A program made the translations under genes and the position numbers. The notes beneath the pieces were generated by a model, which had not been told where the DNA came from, searched no databases, and saw only the letters and a program-made list of their open reading frames with translations. From Bacteroidales bacterium (GTDB lineage Bacteria; Bacteroidota; Bacteroidia; Bacteroidales; UBA1402), in the NCBI GenBank assembly GCA_028709215.1, contig JAQVXI010000003.1:109266-170839 (forward strand): a stretch of 61,574 nucleotides of DNA, in the 5' to 3' direction. Every line of letters begins with the position of its first letter. Position 1 is the first letter of the stretch. Below are positions 36,742 to 46,048 of this stretch, piece by piece.

Positions 36742-38490
36742 ATGGACAAAAAAGAAACGCCATCGACTAACGCTGAAGTTCCTGTATTTCCGACTCCCAG
36801 TAGTCGCCAGGAAGTAGTGGATCAGATTAAGGTATTATTAAACGGTCAACCGGAAAAAATAAAGGATAAAATAGACCAATTAAAACAAACGTACTACAAA
36901 CTACAAAAGACGAATGCTACCGCATCCGCTTCACAAACAAAAAATGAGGGCGAAGCGGATATCAACGGGAAAGAACCAGACCCTCTTGAGACTGAATTAA
37001 AAACGCTGCTTGCCACCTGGAAAAATAAAAAAGCTCAAATGTTGGTTGAGCAGGAAAAACTCAAACAAGACAATCTAAAGAAGAAGCTTTCCATTATTGA
37101 AGCCATTCAGCATTTACCTGAAAGCAGTGAAAATGTTGGAAAAATCATCAACGACTTTAGATCACTTCAACAAGATTGGAAAGATGCCGGACAAGCGCCC
37201 GTGGATCAGGAAAATGATCTATGGAAAAAATACCAATATCAAGTAGAATGCTTCTACGACTGGGTTAAAATCAGTAACGACTTCCGTGATTACGACTTTA
37301 AGAAAAACCTTGAAATCAAAACACACTTGTGTGCGTCGGCTGAAAAACTGGCAGAAGAATCGGATGTCGTTGTAGCCTTTCGCCAATTACAGAAACTACA
37401 CGAAGAATGGCGGGAAACCGGTCCGGTTGAAAAAGAAATCCGTGAGGATATATGGAATCGATTTAAAACAGCATCTGCTGTCGTTAATAAAAACCACCAG
37501 CAATTTTTTGAACGTCTTAAACTTGCTGAAAATGAGAACCTAGCCCGCAAAACCGCGATCTGCGATCAGATTGAAGCCATGGATCTCACCAGACTAAAAA
37601 CGTATAAAGATTGGGATCAAGCAACGGCTGAGGTGATCTCACTTCAAGAACAGTGGAAAACCATCGGTTTTGCTCCTAAAAAGGTGAATAACAAAATATT
37701 TGATCGTTTTAGAACAGCCTGCGACCGCTTTTTCAATCTAAAAAGCACCTTCTACAAAGAAGCAAAAGACATTCTAAACCAGAACCTGGAAAAGAAAAAA
37801 GAGCTTTGCGAGAAAGCAGAATCCCTCAAAGAAAGCACCGATTGGAAGTCGACCCAAGACGTTTTGATCCAAATTCAGAAGGAATGGAAAACCATCGGCC
37901 CGGTACCAAAAAAAGCGTCCGATGCAATATGGAAACGCTTCATTTCTGCTTGTGACTACTTCTTTGAACAAAAGGAAAAACATGCTCCTTCTCCAAAAAA
38001 GGAAGAAGCCCAGAACCTGGAGATCAAACAGTCATTGATCGCTCAAATGAATGCACTGACAGAAGAAGCGGAAGCCGAAAAAGCGTCCGAAACTTTCCAC
38101 CAGCTAATGAAGCAGTGGAATGCAACCGGGCACGTTCCTTTTAAAGAAAAGGATGCCATTTACATGGCTTGGCATGAGGCCGTGGACAAACAAGCCGGCA
38201 GACTCAATGTGCAGAAAGAAAAGAAAAGGTTGAATCGGTTCCAGCAGAATCTGGAAGATATGGGACAAAAAGGTCAAGGCAAAGTGCTGTATGAGCGCGA
38301 CAAACTGATGCGTCAGTTCGAACACCTGAAGAATGAAATAAAAACGGCAGAAAACAACATCGGATTCTTCACAACCAGCAAATCGTCCAAAAACAATCTA
38401 TTGGATCAAATGAACCGGAAAATTGAGGATTTAAAAACCGAACGGGATTTGATTTACAAAAAAATCCAGCTCATAGACGAACAGCTCTAA
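36742..38490 (+). CDS. DUF349 repeat protein
   Basis: This 582-residue acidic/basic helical protein has five DUF349 repeats. The core of each is a Trp-containing turn such as LQQDWKDAGQAP, LHEEWRETGPVE, LQEQWKTIGFAPKK, IQKEWKTIGPVPKK and LMKQWNATGHVPFK, followed by (I/D)WxxFxxACDxFF. An N-terminal ~90-residue Gln/Lys/Glu region and a C-terminal coiled coil (about 480-582) flank them. No signal peptide is seen. Function is unknown; the family is common in Bacteroidetes and actinobacteria. The start MDKKETP is preferred to an upstream TTG that lies inside the promoter. Confidence 0.88.
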   Translation: MDKKETPSTNAEVPVFPTPSSRQEVVDQIKVLLNGQPEKIKDKIDQLKQTYYKLQKTNATASASQTKNEGEADINGKEPDPLETELKTLLATWKNKKAQMLVEQEKLKQDNLKKKLSIIEAIQHLPESSENVGKIINDFRSLQQDWKDAGQAPVDQENDLWKKYQYQVECFYDWVKISNDFRDYDFKKNLEIKTHLCASAEKLAEESDVVVAFRQLQKLHEEWRETGPVEKEIREDIWNRFKTASAVVNKNHQQFFERLKLAENENLARKTAICDQIEAMDLTRLKTYKDWDQATAEVISLQEQWKTIGFAPKKVNNKIFDRFRTACDRFFNLKSTFYKEAKDILNQNLEKKKELCEKAESLKESTDWKSTQDVLIQIQKEWKTIGPVPKKASDAIWKRFISACDYFFEQKEKHAPSPKKEEAQNLEIKQSLIAQMNALTEEAEAEKASETFHQLMKQWNATGHVPFKEKDAIYMAWHEAVDKQAGRLNVQKEKKRLNRFQQNLEDMGQKGQGKVLYERDKLMRQFEHLKNEIKTAENNIGFFTTSKSSKNNLLDQMNRKIEDLKTERDLIYKKIQLIDEQL

Positions 38491-38510
38491 AGCGAAACGT
38501 TATATAGCAA

Positions 38511-38552
38511 AAGAAAGACCGCCTTTTATCGATTGGCGGTCTTTCTTTTTAT
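38511..38552. terminator. Bidirectional terminator between the DUF349 gene and folE
   Basis: AAGAAAGACCGCC (38511-38523) pairs with GGCGGTCTTTCTT (38535-38547), a perfect 13-bp stem with an 11-base loop and T-run. It touches the folE stop, so the convergent genes can share it. Confidence 0.92.
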
Positions 38553-39151
38553 CCGTTGCTTCTTCGGATCAAATTGATAAATTCCTCTCTTGTCTTGGCC
38601 TGCTGAAAAGCACCTGTAAAGTCTGAAGTGGTCGTCACAGAATTCTGCTTTTCAACGCCTCTCATTTGCATACATAAATGCTGCGCTTCTATGACCACCA
38701 TTACACCCAATGGCTGCAAGGTATCTTGAATGCATTGCTTAATTTGAGTAGTCATCCGTTCTTGTATCTGCAATCGTCTTGCAAAAACGTCTACAACCCG
38801 AGCCACTTTACTTAAACCCGTAATATACTGATTGGGGATGTAAGCCACGTGCGCTTTCCCATAAAAAGGCAACATATGATGTTCACACATTGAATAAAAA
38901 TCAATATCCTTGACGATCACCATCTGACGATACTCTTCGCGAAACTTGGCCGACTCCAATATCGCTTTGGGGTCTGCCTCATAGCCATACGTTAAGAACT
39001 GCATCGCTTTGGCGACTCGGTGCGGTGTCTTCAACAAGCCTTCGCGTTGTGTATCTTCACCCAGCAAACGAAGAATCTCTTTATAGTGGCCGGCTATCTC
39101 ATCCTGTACAGGATTGGCTTCCGTTGCCATCACGATCTGTTTATCTACCAT
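38549..39151 (-). CDS. folE: GTP cyclohydrolase I
   Basis: FolE opens GTP to 7,8-dihydroneopterin triphosphate, the first step towards folate and queuosine precursors; queF for queuosine lies at the right end of the window. The 200-residue protein has the zinc ligands Cys89 and His92 in [13 protein letters not shown] and Cys160 in QHLCMQMRG, plus [21 protein letters not shown]. The start overlaps the SPOR-protein stop by one base (TAATG), so translation is coupled. ATGs at 39151 and 39130 are both possible. Confidence 0.97.
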   Translation of the reverse strand: MVDKQIVMATEANPVQDEIAGHYKEILRLLGEDTQREGLLKTPHRVAKAMQFLTYGYEADPKAILESAKFREEYRQMVIVKDIDFYSMCEHHMLPFYGKAHVAYIPNQYITGLSKVARVVDVFARRLQIQERMTTQIKQCIQDTLQPLGVMVVIEAQHLCMQMRGVEKQNSVTTTSDFTGAFQQAKTREEFINLIRRSNG

Positions 39152-39663
39152 TACTTTTCAATTTGAGTACGGATTCGGATTTTATCCCGCACAATAGACA
39201 TTTCCTTTCCATAGGACGGAAATCTTCTGCGCAACAGCATCATCGCTTCCCGTGCATCTTGATACGTTTGAAAGTCACCAATGCGCAACCTCCAAAAGGG
39301 GGCAGTGTAGGTCACATACGTATCCCAATTGGAAAAATTCATTTTTATATCGGCCTCCTTACGAAAGGCTTCATTCTTTGATATGCGTTGATTATTACCG
39401 GCAAAAACCTGTATGCGCCAGCCGGAAAGCTCTACATAGTCCGATATGGAAGCATCCTCACCCGTGTGCGTGACCGCTGGCGTTCCAATTCTTGATGCAA
39501 CCACCTCATCTTGTACAATACGTACACGGCCCTTGCCTGGTTCAATTTGATTCAAACGTGCCACAATCCCCAACACAGAGGTCGTATCTGAAACGGATTC
39601 CTGGGCTTGAATGTTCTGCGCGATAAGGCATGCAAAAAAAATACGTATCAAAAACCGATGCAT
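39151..39663 (-). CDS. SPOR-domain protein, exported
   Basis: A 170-residue protein with signal peptide ([20 protein letters not shown]) and a C-terminal SPOR domain (about 80-165: [24 protein letters not shown] ... [34 protein letters not shown]). SPOR domains bind glycan strands lacking stem peptides at division sites, so a septal or cell-wall role is likely. An in-frame ATG at 39762 is upstream of the promoter at 39683-39690 and is not used. Confidence 0.88.
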   Translation of the reverse strand: MHRFLIRIFFACLIAQNIQAQESVSDTTSVLGIVARLNQIEPGKGRVRIVQDEVVASRIGTPAVTHTGEDASISDYVELSGWRIQVFAGNNQRISKNEAFRKEADIKMNFSNWDTYVTYTAPFWRLRIGDFQTYQDAREAMMLLRRRFPSYGKEMSIVRDKIRIRTQIEK

Positions 39664-39682
39664 TATTCTCTTGATTAGTATA

Positions 39683-39690
39683 CAAAAATA
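39683..39690 (-). promoter_or_regulatory. -7 element of the SPOR-folE operon
   Basis: The minus strand reads TATTTTTG, a full -7 match, 19 bases before the SPOR-protein ATG. Confidence 0.5.
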
Positions 39691-39720
39691 CACATTATTT
39701 ACAAAAGTCTTGCACCGAAT

Positions 39721-39747
39721 AAAAAAAGGAGGGTCAAGCCCTCCTTT
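39721..39747 (-). terminator. Terminator of mdh
   Basis: On the minus strand AAAGGAGGG (39747-39739) pairs with CCCTCCTTT (39733-39725) around CTTGA, ending in seven T. It separates mdh from the SPOR-folE operon on the same strand. Confidence 0.93.
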
Positions 39748-39770
39748 CAACGTCGTATGCAATCTGTTCT

Positions 39771-40715
39771 TTACGCAAGCACACCCAGTTCTTTCAAAAC
39801 AGAATTCATGCTGCGAACGGCATCGGCACTCTTATTCAATAAAGCCTGCTCTTCTTCGTTGAGTTTGTAATCCAAGATCTTTTCAACACCCTGACGTCCC
39901 ACAACAATGGGTACCCCAATACAAATATCCGATTGACCGTATTCTCCATCCAAAGAAACACAACAAGGGATCACTTTCTTTTGATCTTTCAATATGGATT
40001 CAACCAAATAAGCGGCAGCCGCTCCAGGGGCATACCAAGCGGAAGTACCCAGCAAACCGGTCAGTGTAGCTCCACCCACCATTGTATCAGCAACGACTTT
40101 ATTGAGCGTCGCTTCTTCCAACAATTCAGATACGGGCAAACCTTTATAGTTGGCAAAACGCTTAAGCGGAATCATCGTTGTATCCCCATGTCCACCAATG
40201 ACCAGACCTTCCACCTCGCGGGCATTAACACCCAATGCCTGACTTAAGTAATAACGGAAACGTGAACTATCCAACGTCCCCCCCATACCAATAACACGAT
40301 TTTTTGGTAATCCCGTCGTTTTCAACGTCAAATAGGTCATCGTATCCATCGGATTACTAACGATTACAATAATTGCGTTGGGAGAATGAGCCAATATCTG
40401 ATCAGAAACAGATTTTACAATGCCGGCATTTACTCCAATCAAATCTTCACGCGTCATACCCGGCTTTCTAGGCATTCCTGACGTGATTACTACGACATCC
40501 GAATTGGCTGTCCTGGCATAATCATTGGTACAACCAATCACTTTACAGTCAATATCCAACAAAGTGACGGTTTGCATCATATCCATTGCCTTGCCTTCAG
40601 ATACCCCTTCTTTGATATCCAACAAGATAATTTCATCAGCCACCTCATTGATTGCCATCACATTGGCGCAAGTTGCGCCCACATTACCAGATCCTACAAC
40701 TGTTACTTTTGACAT
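39771..40715 (-). CDS. mdh: Malate dehydrogenase (lactate-dehydrogenase-like type)
   Basis: The enzyme interconverts malate and oxaloacetate with NAD. The 314-residue protein has the Rossmann motif VGSGNVGA (7-14), the NAD-selecting Asp33 in LLDI, and Arg83 and Arg89 in SGMPRKPGMTREDL, where arginine rather than glutamine marks malate specificity. Further landmarks are VSNPMD and the catalytic His in IGGHGDTTM. It has its own promoter and terminator and so is monocistronic. Confidence 0.97.
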   Translation of the reverse strand: MSKVTVVGSGNVGATCANVMAINEVADEIILLDIKEGVSEGKAMDMMQTVTLLDIDCKVIGCTNDYARTANSDVVVITSGMPRKPGMTREDLIGVNAGIVKSVSDQILAHSPNAIIVIVSNPMDTMTYLTLKTTGLPKNRVIGMGGTLDSSRFRYYLSQALGVNAREVEGLVIGGHGDTTMIPLKRFANYKGLPVSELLEEATLNKVVADTMVGGATLTGLLGTSAWYAPGAAAAYLVESILKDQKKVIPCCVSLDGEYGQSDICIGVPIVVGRQGVEKILDYKLNEEEQALLNKSADAVRSMNSVLKELGVLA

Positions 40716-40766
40716 ACTTTTATGGTTTACATTTTAACAAATACAATCAAGCAAACGATTCAACAG

Positions 40767-40774
40767 CAAAGGTA
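40767..40774 (-). promoter_or_regulatory. -7 element of mdh
   Basis: The minus strand reads TACCTTTG followed by C, 51 bases before the mdh ATG, a full -7 match. The -33 position is T-rich without an exact TTG. Confidence 0.55.
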
Positions 40775-40862
40775 ATAAAAAAACCAATTAAAGAAAATTT
40801 TCCATAATTAACCTCATCGGGTTTTAGGAATTTTTAGGAGCTGAAAGTTGCTTTAAAATTTG

Positions 40863-40870
40863 TATTTTTG
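40863..40870 (+). promoter_or_regulatory. -7 element of the coiled-coil membrane protein gene
   Basis: TATTTTTG followed by C lies 26 bases before the ATG at 40897, a full TAnnTTTG match. No properly spaced TTG is seen. Confidence 0.55.
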
Positions 40871-40896
40871 CGTTCGTTGTTCACAAAACATACATT

Positions 40897-41778
40897 ATGC
40901 AAAAAAACACAAAACGAATACTCTCAATTGCCTTTATTCTTTTAATCTCAGCGATTATCGTGTTGCTCCTCTCCTTACAAAACAAATCGCAGGTTATTAC
41001 CGAGATGGCTGTTCAATACGAACTCGAAAAGGAGGAACTTGCCGATGAGTATTCTCAGCTATCGCTTCAATACGAAGGTTATGGCTTGCGTATTGGCAAT
41101 GATTCCTTAGCCAACCTACTGGATGCAGAACGTTTCAAAGTACAACGCCTCTTGGATGAGTTAAAAGTGACAAAGGCTACGAATGCAAAGCGAATCAATG
41201 AAATGCGCAGAGAATTGGAAACGCTTAGAGGTATTATGCGACATTACGTTGCGCAAATCGACTCACTACACGCAGAAAACAACCAGCTCCGTGCAGAAAA
41301 TAAGGTTGTAACCCAGCGATTCCAGCAAGCACAAGAACATGTAGAAAGCCTATCCGAAGAGAAAAAGGCGCTTACCGAAAAAGTGACGTTAGCCTCCATT
41401 TTAGAGGCCCGTGACATACAGATTGAATTACTGACCAGCAAAGGTCGAAAAGCCAGCAGAATAAGCCGCCTGGCTCAAATGCGCTTCACGTTTACAATCA
41501 GTAAAAACATTTCAGCACCAAGGGGTGAAAAACATGTCTACATTCGTATTATTCAGCCCGATGAAACACCACTGGTAAAAAACAACGACAACGTCTTTCT
41601 CTTTGAAGATCAGTACATAAACTATTCAGCACGCCGTCCCATAGAATATACTGGAGAAGATGCGGTGGTTGCCCTTTACTGGGACGTTGAAGAGTTTCTG
41701 CATCCGGGCACGTACCGTTTAGACATTTTTGCTGACGGCTACCAAATCGGAACTTCTGATTTCTCAATCAAGGATTAA
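40897..41778 (+). CDS. Membrane-anchored coiled-coil protein with C-terminal beta domain, function unknown
   Basis: I do not recognise a named family. The 293-residue protein has one N-terminal membrane helix (RILSIAFILLISAIIVLLLSL, about 7-27) and a long charged coiled coil (about 30-185). It ends in a ~100-residue predicted beta-sandwich (RFTFTISKNISAPRGEKHVYIRIIQPDETPL ... EYTGEDAVVALYWDVEEFLHPGTYRLDIFADGYQIGTSDFSIK). The tail looks like a ligand- or protein-binding domain, presumably in the periplasm. Similar helix-coil-sandwich proteins occur across Bacteroidales as far as I recall. It is monocistronic, between its own -7 element and a strong terminator. Confidence 0.8.
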   Translation: MQKNTKRILSIAFILLISAIIVLLLSLQNKSQVITEMAVQYELEKEELADEYSQLSLQYEGYGLRIGNDSLANLLDAERFKVQRLLDELKVTKATNAKRINEMRRELETLRGIMRHYVAQIDSLHAENNQLRAENKVVTQRFQQAQEHVESLSEEKKALTEKVTLASILEARDIQIELLTSKGRKASRISRLAQMRFTFTISKNISAPRGEKHVYIRIIQPDETPLVKNNDNVFLFEDQYINYSARRPIEYTGEDAVVALYWDVEEFLHPGTYRLDIFADGYQIGTSDFSIKD

Positions 41779-41800
41779 TCACACTCGTGCACTTCGCATT

Positions 41801-41834
41801 AAAAAAGCCTGCTCAATAATGAGCAGGCTTTTTT
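41801..41834. terminator. Bidirectional terminator ending the ribosomal block
   Basis: AAAAAAGCCTGCTCA (41801-41815) and TGAGCAGGCTTTTTT (41820-41834) form a perfect 15-bp stem with loop ATAA. It serves both the coiled-coil gene (plus) and rplQ, the last gene of the ribosomal block (minus). Confidence 0.94.
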
Positions 41835-41853
41835 AAATAGTATCATACAATGA

Positions 41854-42339
41854 TTATTCCGCAGCAGGAACTTCAGGTGTCTGTACTTCCGTTGCTTCCA
41901 CAACGTCAGCAGCCTTCTTCTTTGCTGCTCCTGCACGACGGGTACGTGCTTTCTTTTCTGTCTTTTCTTTCAAACGATTTTCATTAAAATCGACCAGTTC
42001 AATAAAACACATCTGAGCATTATCACCCAAACGGAAACCGGTTTTAAGAAGACGTGTATAACCACCTGGGCGGTCACCAACTTTGGGTGCAACTACAGAA
42101 AACAATTCTGTCACTGCATTCTTATCTTGCAGCAAGCTAAACGCCTGACGACGACTTGCTGTAGAATCTGTTTTTGCCTTTGTGATAAGGGGCTCAATCA
42201 CCATCTTCAACGCCTTCGCTTTTGCCGTCGTTGTAAAGATGCGCTTGTGCATAATCAAAGAGGTAGACATATTGGACAGCATGGCCTCACGATGGCCTTT
42301 CTGACGACCCAAATGATTGAATTTCTTATTATGTCTCAT
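41854..42339 (-). CDS. rplQ: 50S ribosomal protein L17
   Basis: L17 lies near the polypeptide exit tunnel. The 161-residue product has the conserved [21 protein letters not shown] and [12 protein letters not shown], and [30 protein letters not shown]. An Ala/Lys/Glu-rich C-terminal extension of about 40 residues follows, absent from the 127-residue E. coli protein. Last gene of the block, 7 bases after rpoA. Confidence 0.97.
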   Translation of the reverse strand: MRHNKKFNHLGRQKGHREAMLSNMSTSLIMHKRIFTTTAKAKALKMVIEPLITKAKTDSTASRRQAFSLLQDKNAVTELFSVVAPKVGDRPGGYTRLLKTGFRLGDNAQMCFIELVDFNENRLKEKTEKKARTRRAGAAKKKAADVVEATEVQTPEVPAAE

Positions 42340-42346
42340 CGTAATA

Positions 42347-43339
42347 TTATTCTTTATCTAATTTATACTTGGTTATATCCATCGCAAACGAAAGGTTCAG
42401 GTTGCCTAGAAGCTCTTCCAATTCAGTCAATGATTTTTTACCAAAATTTCTAAACTTCAACAAATCGGTCTTATTGAAAACGACCAGTTCACCCAGCGTT
42501 TCAACGTCTGCTGCCTTCAAACAATTCAAAGCGCGAACAGACAAATCCAAATCAACCAACTTTGTTTTCAACAACTGACGCATGTGAAGAACCTCTTCGT
42601 CAAACTCCTCAACACCATCCACCTCGGTCGTATCCAATGTGATGCGTTCGTCAGAGAACAACATAAAGTGGTGAATCAAAATCTTAGCAGCCTCTTTTAA
42701 GGCTTCTTTCGGATGGATAGATCCGTCCGTAAGGATTTCGAATACCAATTTTTCATAGTCGGTTTTCTGCTCGACACGATAGTTATCTACTACGAATTTA
42801 ACATTCTTAATAGGCGTATAGATGGAGTCAATAGCGATTACATTCAACTCACTTGATGGTATACCTTGCTCCTCAGCAGATACCCAACCACGTCCTTTAT
42901 TGACCGTCAAATCCATGGAGAAAGATGTTGATGCATCCATCGTGCAAATAAGCAAATCAGGATTCAATATCTCGAAACCTGAAAACGCATTTGACAAATC
43001 GCCGGCTTTGAGTTCAGTCATTCCAGAAACGTTCAAGGTGACCTTTTCTGTTTCGTAGTCTTCTACCACTTGTTTGAAACGCACTTGTTTCAAATTTAAA
43101 ATGATATTCGTGACGTCTTCCACAACACCCGGAATGGTAGAAAATTCATGGTCAACACCATCAATCCGAACTGAAGAGATGGCAAAGCCTTCCAGGGAAG
43201 AAAGCAGTATACGACGCAGGGCATTACCAATTGTAATGCCAAAGCCGGGTTCCAGCGGACGGAATTCGAATTTTCCGAATTGATTGTCTGCTTCCAGCAT
43301 GATAACCTTTTCAGGCTTTTGAAATGCTAATATTGCCAT
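42347..43339 (-). CDS. rpoA: DNA-directed RNA polymerase alpha subunit
   Basis: Alpha dimerises to nucleate RNA polymerase assembly. The 330-residue protein has the N-terminal dimer domain with [21 protein letters not shown] (about 32-52) and a C-terminal domain of helix-hairpin-helix type (about 262-312; [36 protein letters not shown]) that binds UP elements and activators. Length is normal. It lies between rpsD and rplQ, as in most bacteria. Confidence 0.98.
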   Translation of the reverse strand: MAILAFQKPEKVIMLEADNQFGKFEFRPLEPGFGITIGNALRRILLSSLEGFAISSVRIDGVDHEFSTIPGVVEDVTNIILNLKQVRFKQVVEDYETEKVTLNVSGMTELKAGDLSNAFSGFEILNPDLLICTMDASTSFSMDLTVNKGRGWVSAEEQGIPSSELNVIAIDSIYTPIKNVKFVVDNYRVEQKTDYEKLVFEILTDGSIHPKEALKEAAKILIHHFMLFSDERITLDTTEVDGVEEFDEEVLHMRQLLKTKLVDLDLSVRALNCLKAADVETLGELVVFNKTDLLKFRNFGKKSLTELEELLGNLNLSFAMDITKYKLDKE

Positions 43340-43350
43340 TGAGTCAAGGA

Positions 43351-43956
43351 TTATTTTGAATACAATTCAACGATCAATTGTTCTTTGATGTTTTCGGGGA
43401 TATCAGCACGTTCCGGTATATGCAAGAACTTACCTGATAGAGAGGACGAATCAAATTCCAACCAAGCATACTTACTGTGATTGAATCCGGACAACGCATT
43501 TGTAACGACTTCCAAGGACTTGGAACGTTCACGAATACCGATTACTTGACCGGGTTTTACGGAGTAAGAAGGGATGTTTACAACCATGCCATCTACTACA
43601 ATGTGACGATGAGATACCAATTGACGGGCTGCATCGCGTGTGGGTGCAAAACCCAAACGATAGACAACATTATCCAAGCGGCATTCCAATAATTGCAAAA
43701 GAACTTCACCCTTAACACCTTTTGTTCTGGATGCTTTTTCAAACAAATTGCGGAATTGTCTTTCCAATACACCATAGGTATATTTTGCTTTTTGCTTTTC
43801 ACGCAACTGTATACCGTATTCAGAAGTTTTTCTGCGACGGTTGTTTCCGTGTATTCCGGGAGGGTAATTCTTTTTGCTTAAAACTTTGTCGGGACCGAAA
43901 ATCGGTTCACCAAACTTACGAGCAATTTTTGTTTTTGGTCCAGTATATCTAGCCAT
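43351..43956 (-). CDS. rpsD: 30S ribosomal protein S4
   Basis: S4 starts 30S assembly on the 5' domain of 16S rRNA. The 201-residue protein begins [18 protein letters not shown] and lacks the zinc-binding cysteines of the C+ form. The S4 RNA-binding domain is clear: [31 protein letters not shown] (about 92-122). The unusual 94-base leader ahead of it folds (43974-44034), fitting S4 autoregulation. Confidence 0.98.
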   Translation of the reverse strand: MARYTGPKTKIARKFGEPIFGPDKVLSKKNYPPGIHGNNRRRKTSEYGIQLREKQKAKYTYGVLERQFRNLFEKASRTKGVKGEVLLQLLECRLDNVVYRLGFAPTRDAARQLVSHRHIVVDGMVVNIPSYSVKPGQVIGIRERSKSLEVVTNALSGFNHSKYAWLEFDSSSLSGKFLHIPERADIPENIKEQLIVELYSK

Positions 43957-43973
43957 TGTTCAGTTGAAAAAGA

Positions 43974-44034
43974 TTGAACCGGGGATTTGCAGTCGCCTGA
44001 CGTGTGCAATCAATGACACGTTCCCGTAGTTCAA
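43974..44034 (-). promoter_or_regulatory. Candidate S4 leader RNA structure ahead of rpsD
   Basis: On the minus strand three helices nest: TTGAAC with GTTCAA (44034-44029 with 43979-43974), GGGA with TCCC (44025-44022 with 43985-43982), and CGTGT with ACACG (44020-44016 with 44005-44001). The structure fills an intergenic gap much wider than nearly all others in the block. S4 leaders have been described in Bacteroidia; identity with that class is inferred. Confidence 0.6.
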
Positions 44035-44050
44035 GGATTAATACTACGTT

Positions 44051-44440
44051 TTATACTCTTCTTCTTTTAGGAGGACGGCATCCGTTGTGAGGAAGTGGCG
44101 TTACATCCACAATTTCCATGACTTCGATGCCCGCTCCGTGAATGGTACGAACGGCTGATTCACGTCCGTTTCCGGGTCCTTTAACATAAGCCTTGACCTT
44201 TCTCAAGCCAAGATCAAATGCGACTTTTGCACAATCTTGTGCAGCCATTTGTGCTGCATAAGGAGTGTTCTTCTTAGAACCTCTAAAACCCATCTTACCG
44301 GCGGAGGACCAGGAAATTACCTGACCATCACCGTTCGTCAACGACACAATAATGTTATTGAACGATGAGTGAATGTGCGCTTGTCCGATTGCGTCTACTT
44401 TTACATTTCTCTTTTTATTCGCGACTGTCTTTTTTGCCAT
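44051..44440 (-). CDS. rpsK: 30S ribosomal protein S11
   Basis: S11 lines the mRNA exit region of the platform. The 129-residue protein shows [43 protein letters not shown] and the invariant C-terminus [16 protein letters not shown]-terminal basic extension is normal. Confidence 0.98.
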   Translation of the reverse strand: MAKKTVANKKRNVKVDAIGQAHIHSSFNNIIVSLTNGDGQVISWSSAGKMGFRGSKKNTPYAAQMAAQDCAKVAFDLGLRKVKAYVKGPGNGRESAVRTIHGAGIEVMEIVDVTPLPHNGCRPPKRRRV

Positions 44441-44482
44441 ATCATTTCTGAATTTTAATAGCTTTTCGTTATCAGGGAAGAA

Positions 44483-44863
44483 TTACTTCGTAGCCTTCTT
44501 CTTGTTGGCAACTGTCTTCTTCTTACCTTTTCTTGTACGTGCATTGTTCTTCGTGCCTTGACCTCTTAAGGGCAAACCAATACGATGACGAATGCCACGA
44601 TAACAACCAATATCCATCAGACGTTTAATGTTCAACTGAACTTCTGAACGAAGATCACCTTCTACTTTGAAGCTTTCACCAATCACTTCACGGATTGCTT
44701 TCGCTTGATCATCATTCCAATCTTTCACTTTCACATCTTTGTCGACACCGGCTTTCTCCAATACGAGAAGAGCACGACTGCGACCAATCCCATAAATATA
44801 GGTCAGGGCAATTTCTCCTCTTTTGTTTTGCGGCAAATCTACACCTACGATTCTTATAGCCAT
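44483..44863 (-). CDS. rpsM: 30S ribosomal protein S13
   Basis: S13 contacts the P-site tRNA and the 50S subunit through bridge B1. The 126-residue protein begins [31 protein letters not shown]. It carries [27 protein letters not shown] before a Lys/Ala tail. Confidence 0.98.
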   Translation of the reverse strand: MAIRIVGVDLPQNKRGEIALTYIYGIGRSRALLVLEKAGVDKDVKVKDWNDDQAKAIREVIGESFKVEGDLRSEVQLNIKRLMDIGCYRGIRHRIGLPLRGQGTKNNARTRKGKKKTVANKKKATK

Positions 44864-44890
44864 ACTTTCTTTATTTACTAAAAATTAGAC

Positions 44891-45007
44891 TTATCCCTGA
44901 CGTTGTTTAAACTTAGGATTCTTTTTGTTAATTACATACAAAACGCCTTTACGTCTGACAATTTTGCAATCAGCGGAACGTTTCTTTAATGAAGCTCTTA
45001 CTTTCAT
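44891..45007 (-). CDS. rpmJ: 50S ribosomal protein L36 (zinc-free type)
   Basis: A 38-residue protein beginning [21 protein letters not shown] and ending [11 protein letters not shown]. Of the four zinc ligands in the C+ form only one Cys is kept, so this is the zinc-independent type. The frame runs upstream to 45088 across infA, but only the ATG at 45007 gives an L36 N-terminus. Confidence 0.97.
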   Translation of the reverse strand: MKVRASLKKRSADCKIVRRKGVLYVINKKNPKFKQRQG

Positions 45008-45017
45008 ATCCTTATTT

Positions 45018-45236
45018 TTATTTATATCTGAAAGAAATTCTTCCCTTGGAAAGATCGTAAGGAGACATCTCCAAACGAACCTTATCACCCGGTAATATTT
45101 TAATATAATGCATGCGCATCTTTCCAGATATGTGCGCCGTTATTTCATGTCCATTCTCGAGTTCTACTCGAAACATTGCGTTAGACAATGCCTCGACGAT
45201 CACTCCGTCTTGTTCAATTGAAGCTTGTTTTGCCAT
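45018..45236 (-). CDS. infA: Translation initiation factor IF-1
   Basis: IF-1 occupies the A site during initiation. The 72-residue OB-fold protein has the family sequence [44 protein letters not shown] and ending GRISFRYK. It lies between map and rpmJ. Confidence 0.98.
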   Translation of the reverse strand: MAKQASIEQDGVIVEALSNAMFRVELENGHEITAHISGKMRMHYIKILPGDKVRLEMSPYDLSKGRISFRYK

Positions 45237-45250
45237 ATAATCTGAAAATA

Positions 45251-46039
45251 TTAAATAAAACGATCTCTCAAAACTTCTTTGATGTAGTCAAACGAAGTTA
45301 ATATATCCGCCTCACCATTGGATCGAATCGCTACCGTGTGTTCAAAATGAGCAGAAGGCTTACGATCCAATGTTCGTACGGTCCAACCGTCATTCTCTAT
45401 CACGACATTTCTTCTACCCATATTAATCATCGGTTCGATTGCAATGACCATGCCTGATTTGAGTTGCACACCGCTTCCCCTTTTCCCGGCATTTGGGACA
45501 TCCGGTGATTCGTGTAAGTTTCGGCCGACGCCATGCCCAACCAATTCTCTAACCACCGTATATCCCCTCCTTTGACAATAATCCTGTACTGCGTGACCAA
45601 TGTCTCCAACACGTTTGCCTTCGACCGCTTGTTCAATTCCTTTGTATAAAGAAGCTTTGGTCGTTATAAGCAACTGAGTTACTTCATCCGAAACTTCTCC
45701 CACTCGAAATGTATACGCAGAATCTCCGTGATATCCGTTTATGTAAGCGCCACAATCGACCGAAACAACATCACCCTCTTTTAAAACCTGTTCTCTTCCG
45801 GGTATTCCATGTACAACAACATCATTGATGGAGGTACAAAGTGTCCCTGGAAAACCATTATAATTCAAAAAGGAAGGGATTGCATTACACGAACGTATGT
45901 ACGCTTCTGCAACTTCGTCCAAATCTTTTGTTGACACTCCGGGTTTGATGTGCTTGGCCACCTCTGCCAACGCTTTGGCTACAATGTGACCACTCTCACG
46001 GAGCAGTTCTATTTCATCCTCTGTTTTGAGATAAATCAT
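45251..46039 (-). CDS. map: Methionine aminopeptidase type I
   Basis: Map removes initiator methionine from nascent proteins. In the 262-residue protein the five metal ligands are Asp95, Asp106 ([15 protein letters not shown]), His169 ([12 protein letters not shown]), Glu202 (AIEPMINMG) and Glu233 (EHTVAI); His77 in VVHGIPG is the substrate-site residue. The adenylate kinase gene often placed between secY and map in other bacteria is absent here. Confidence 0.97.
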   Translation of the reverse strand: MIYLKTEDEIELLRESGHIVAKALAEVAKHIKPGVSTKDLDEVAEAYIRSCNAIPSFLNYNGFPGTLCTSINDVVVHGIPGREQVLKEGDVVSVDCGAYINGYHGDSAYTFRVGEVSDEVTQLLITTKASLYKGIEQAVEGKRVGDIGHAVQDYCQRRGYTVVRELVGHGVGRNLHESPDVPNAGKRGSGVQLKSGMVIAIEPMINMGRRNVVIENDGWTVRTLDRKPSAHFEHTVAIRSNGEADILTSFDYIKEVLRDRFI

Positions 46040-46048
46040 TCTGTCTTA

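Noticed and set aside
44891-45088. Longer N-terminal version of L36
   Set aside because: The extra 27 residues overlap infA in another frame and have no similarity to L36; the ATG at 45007 gives the exact family length.
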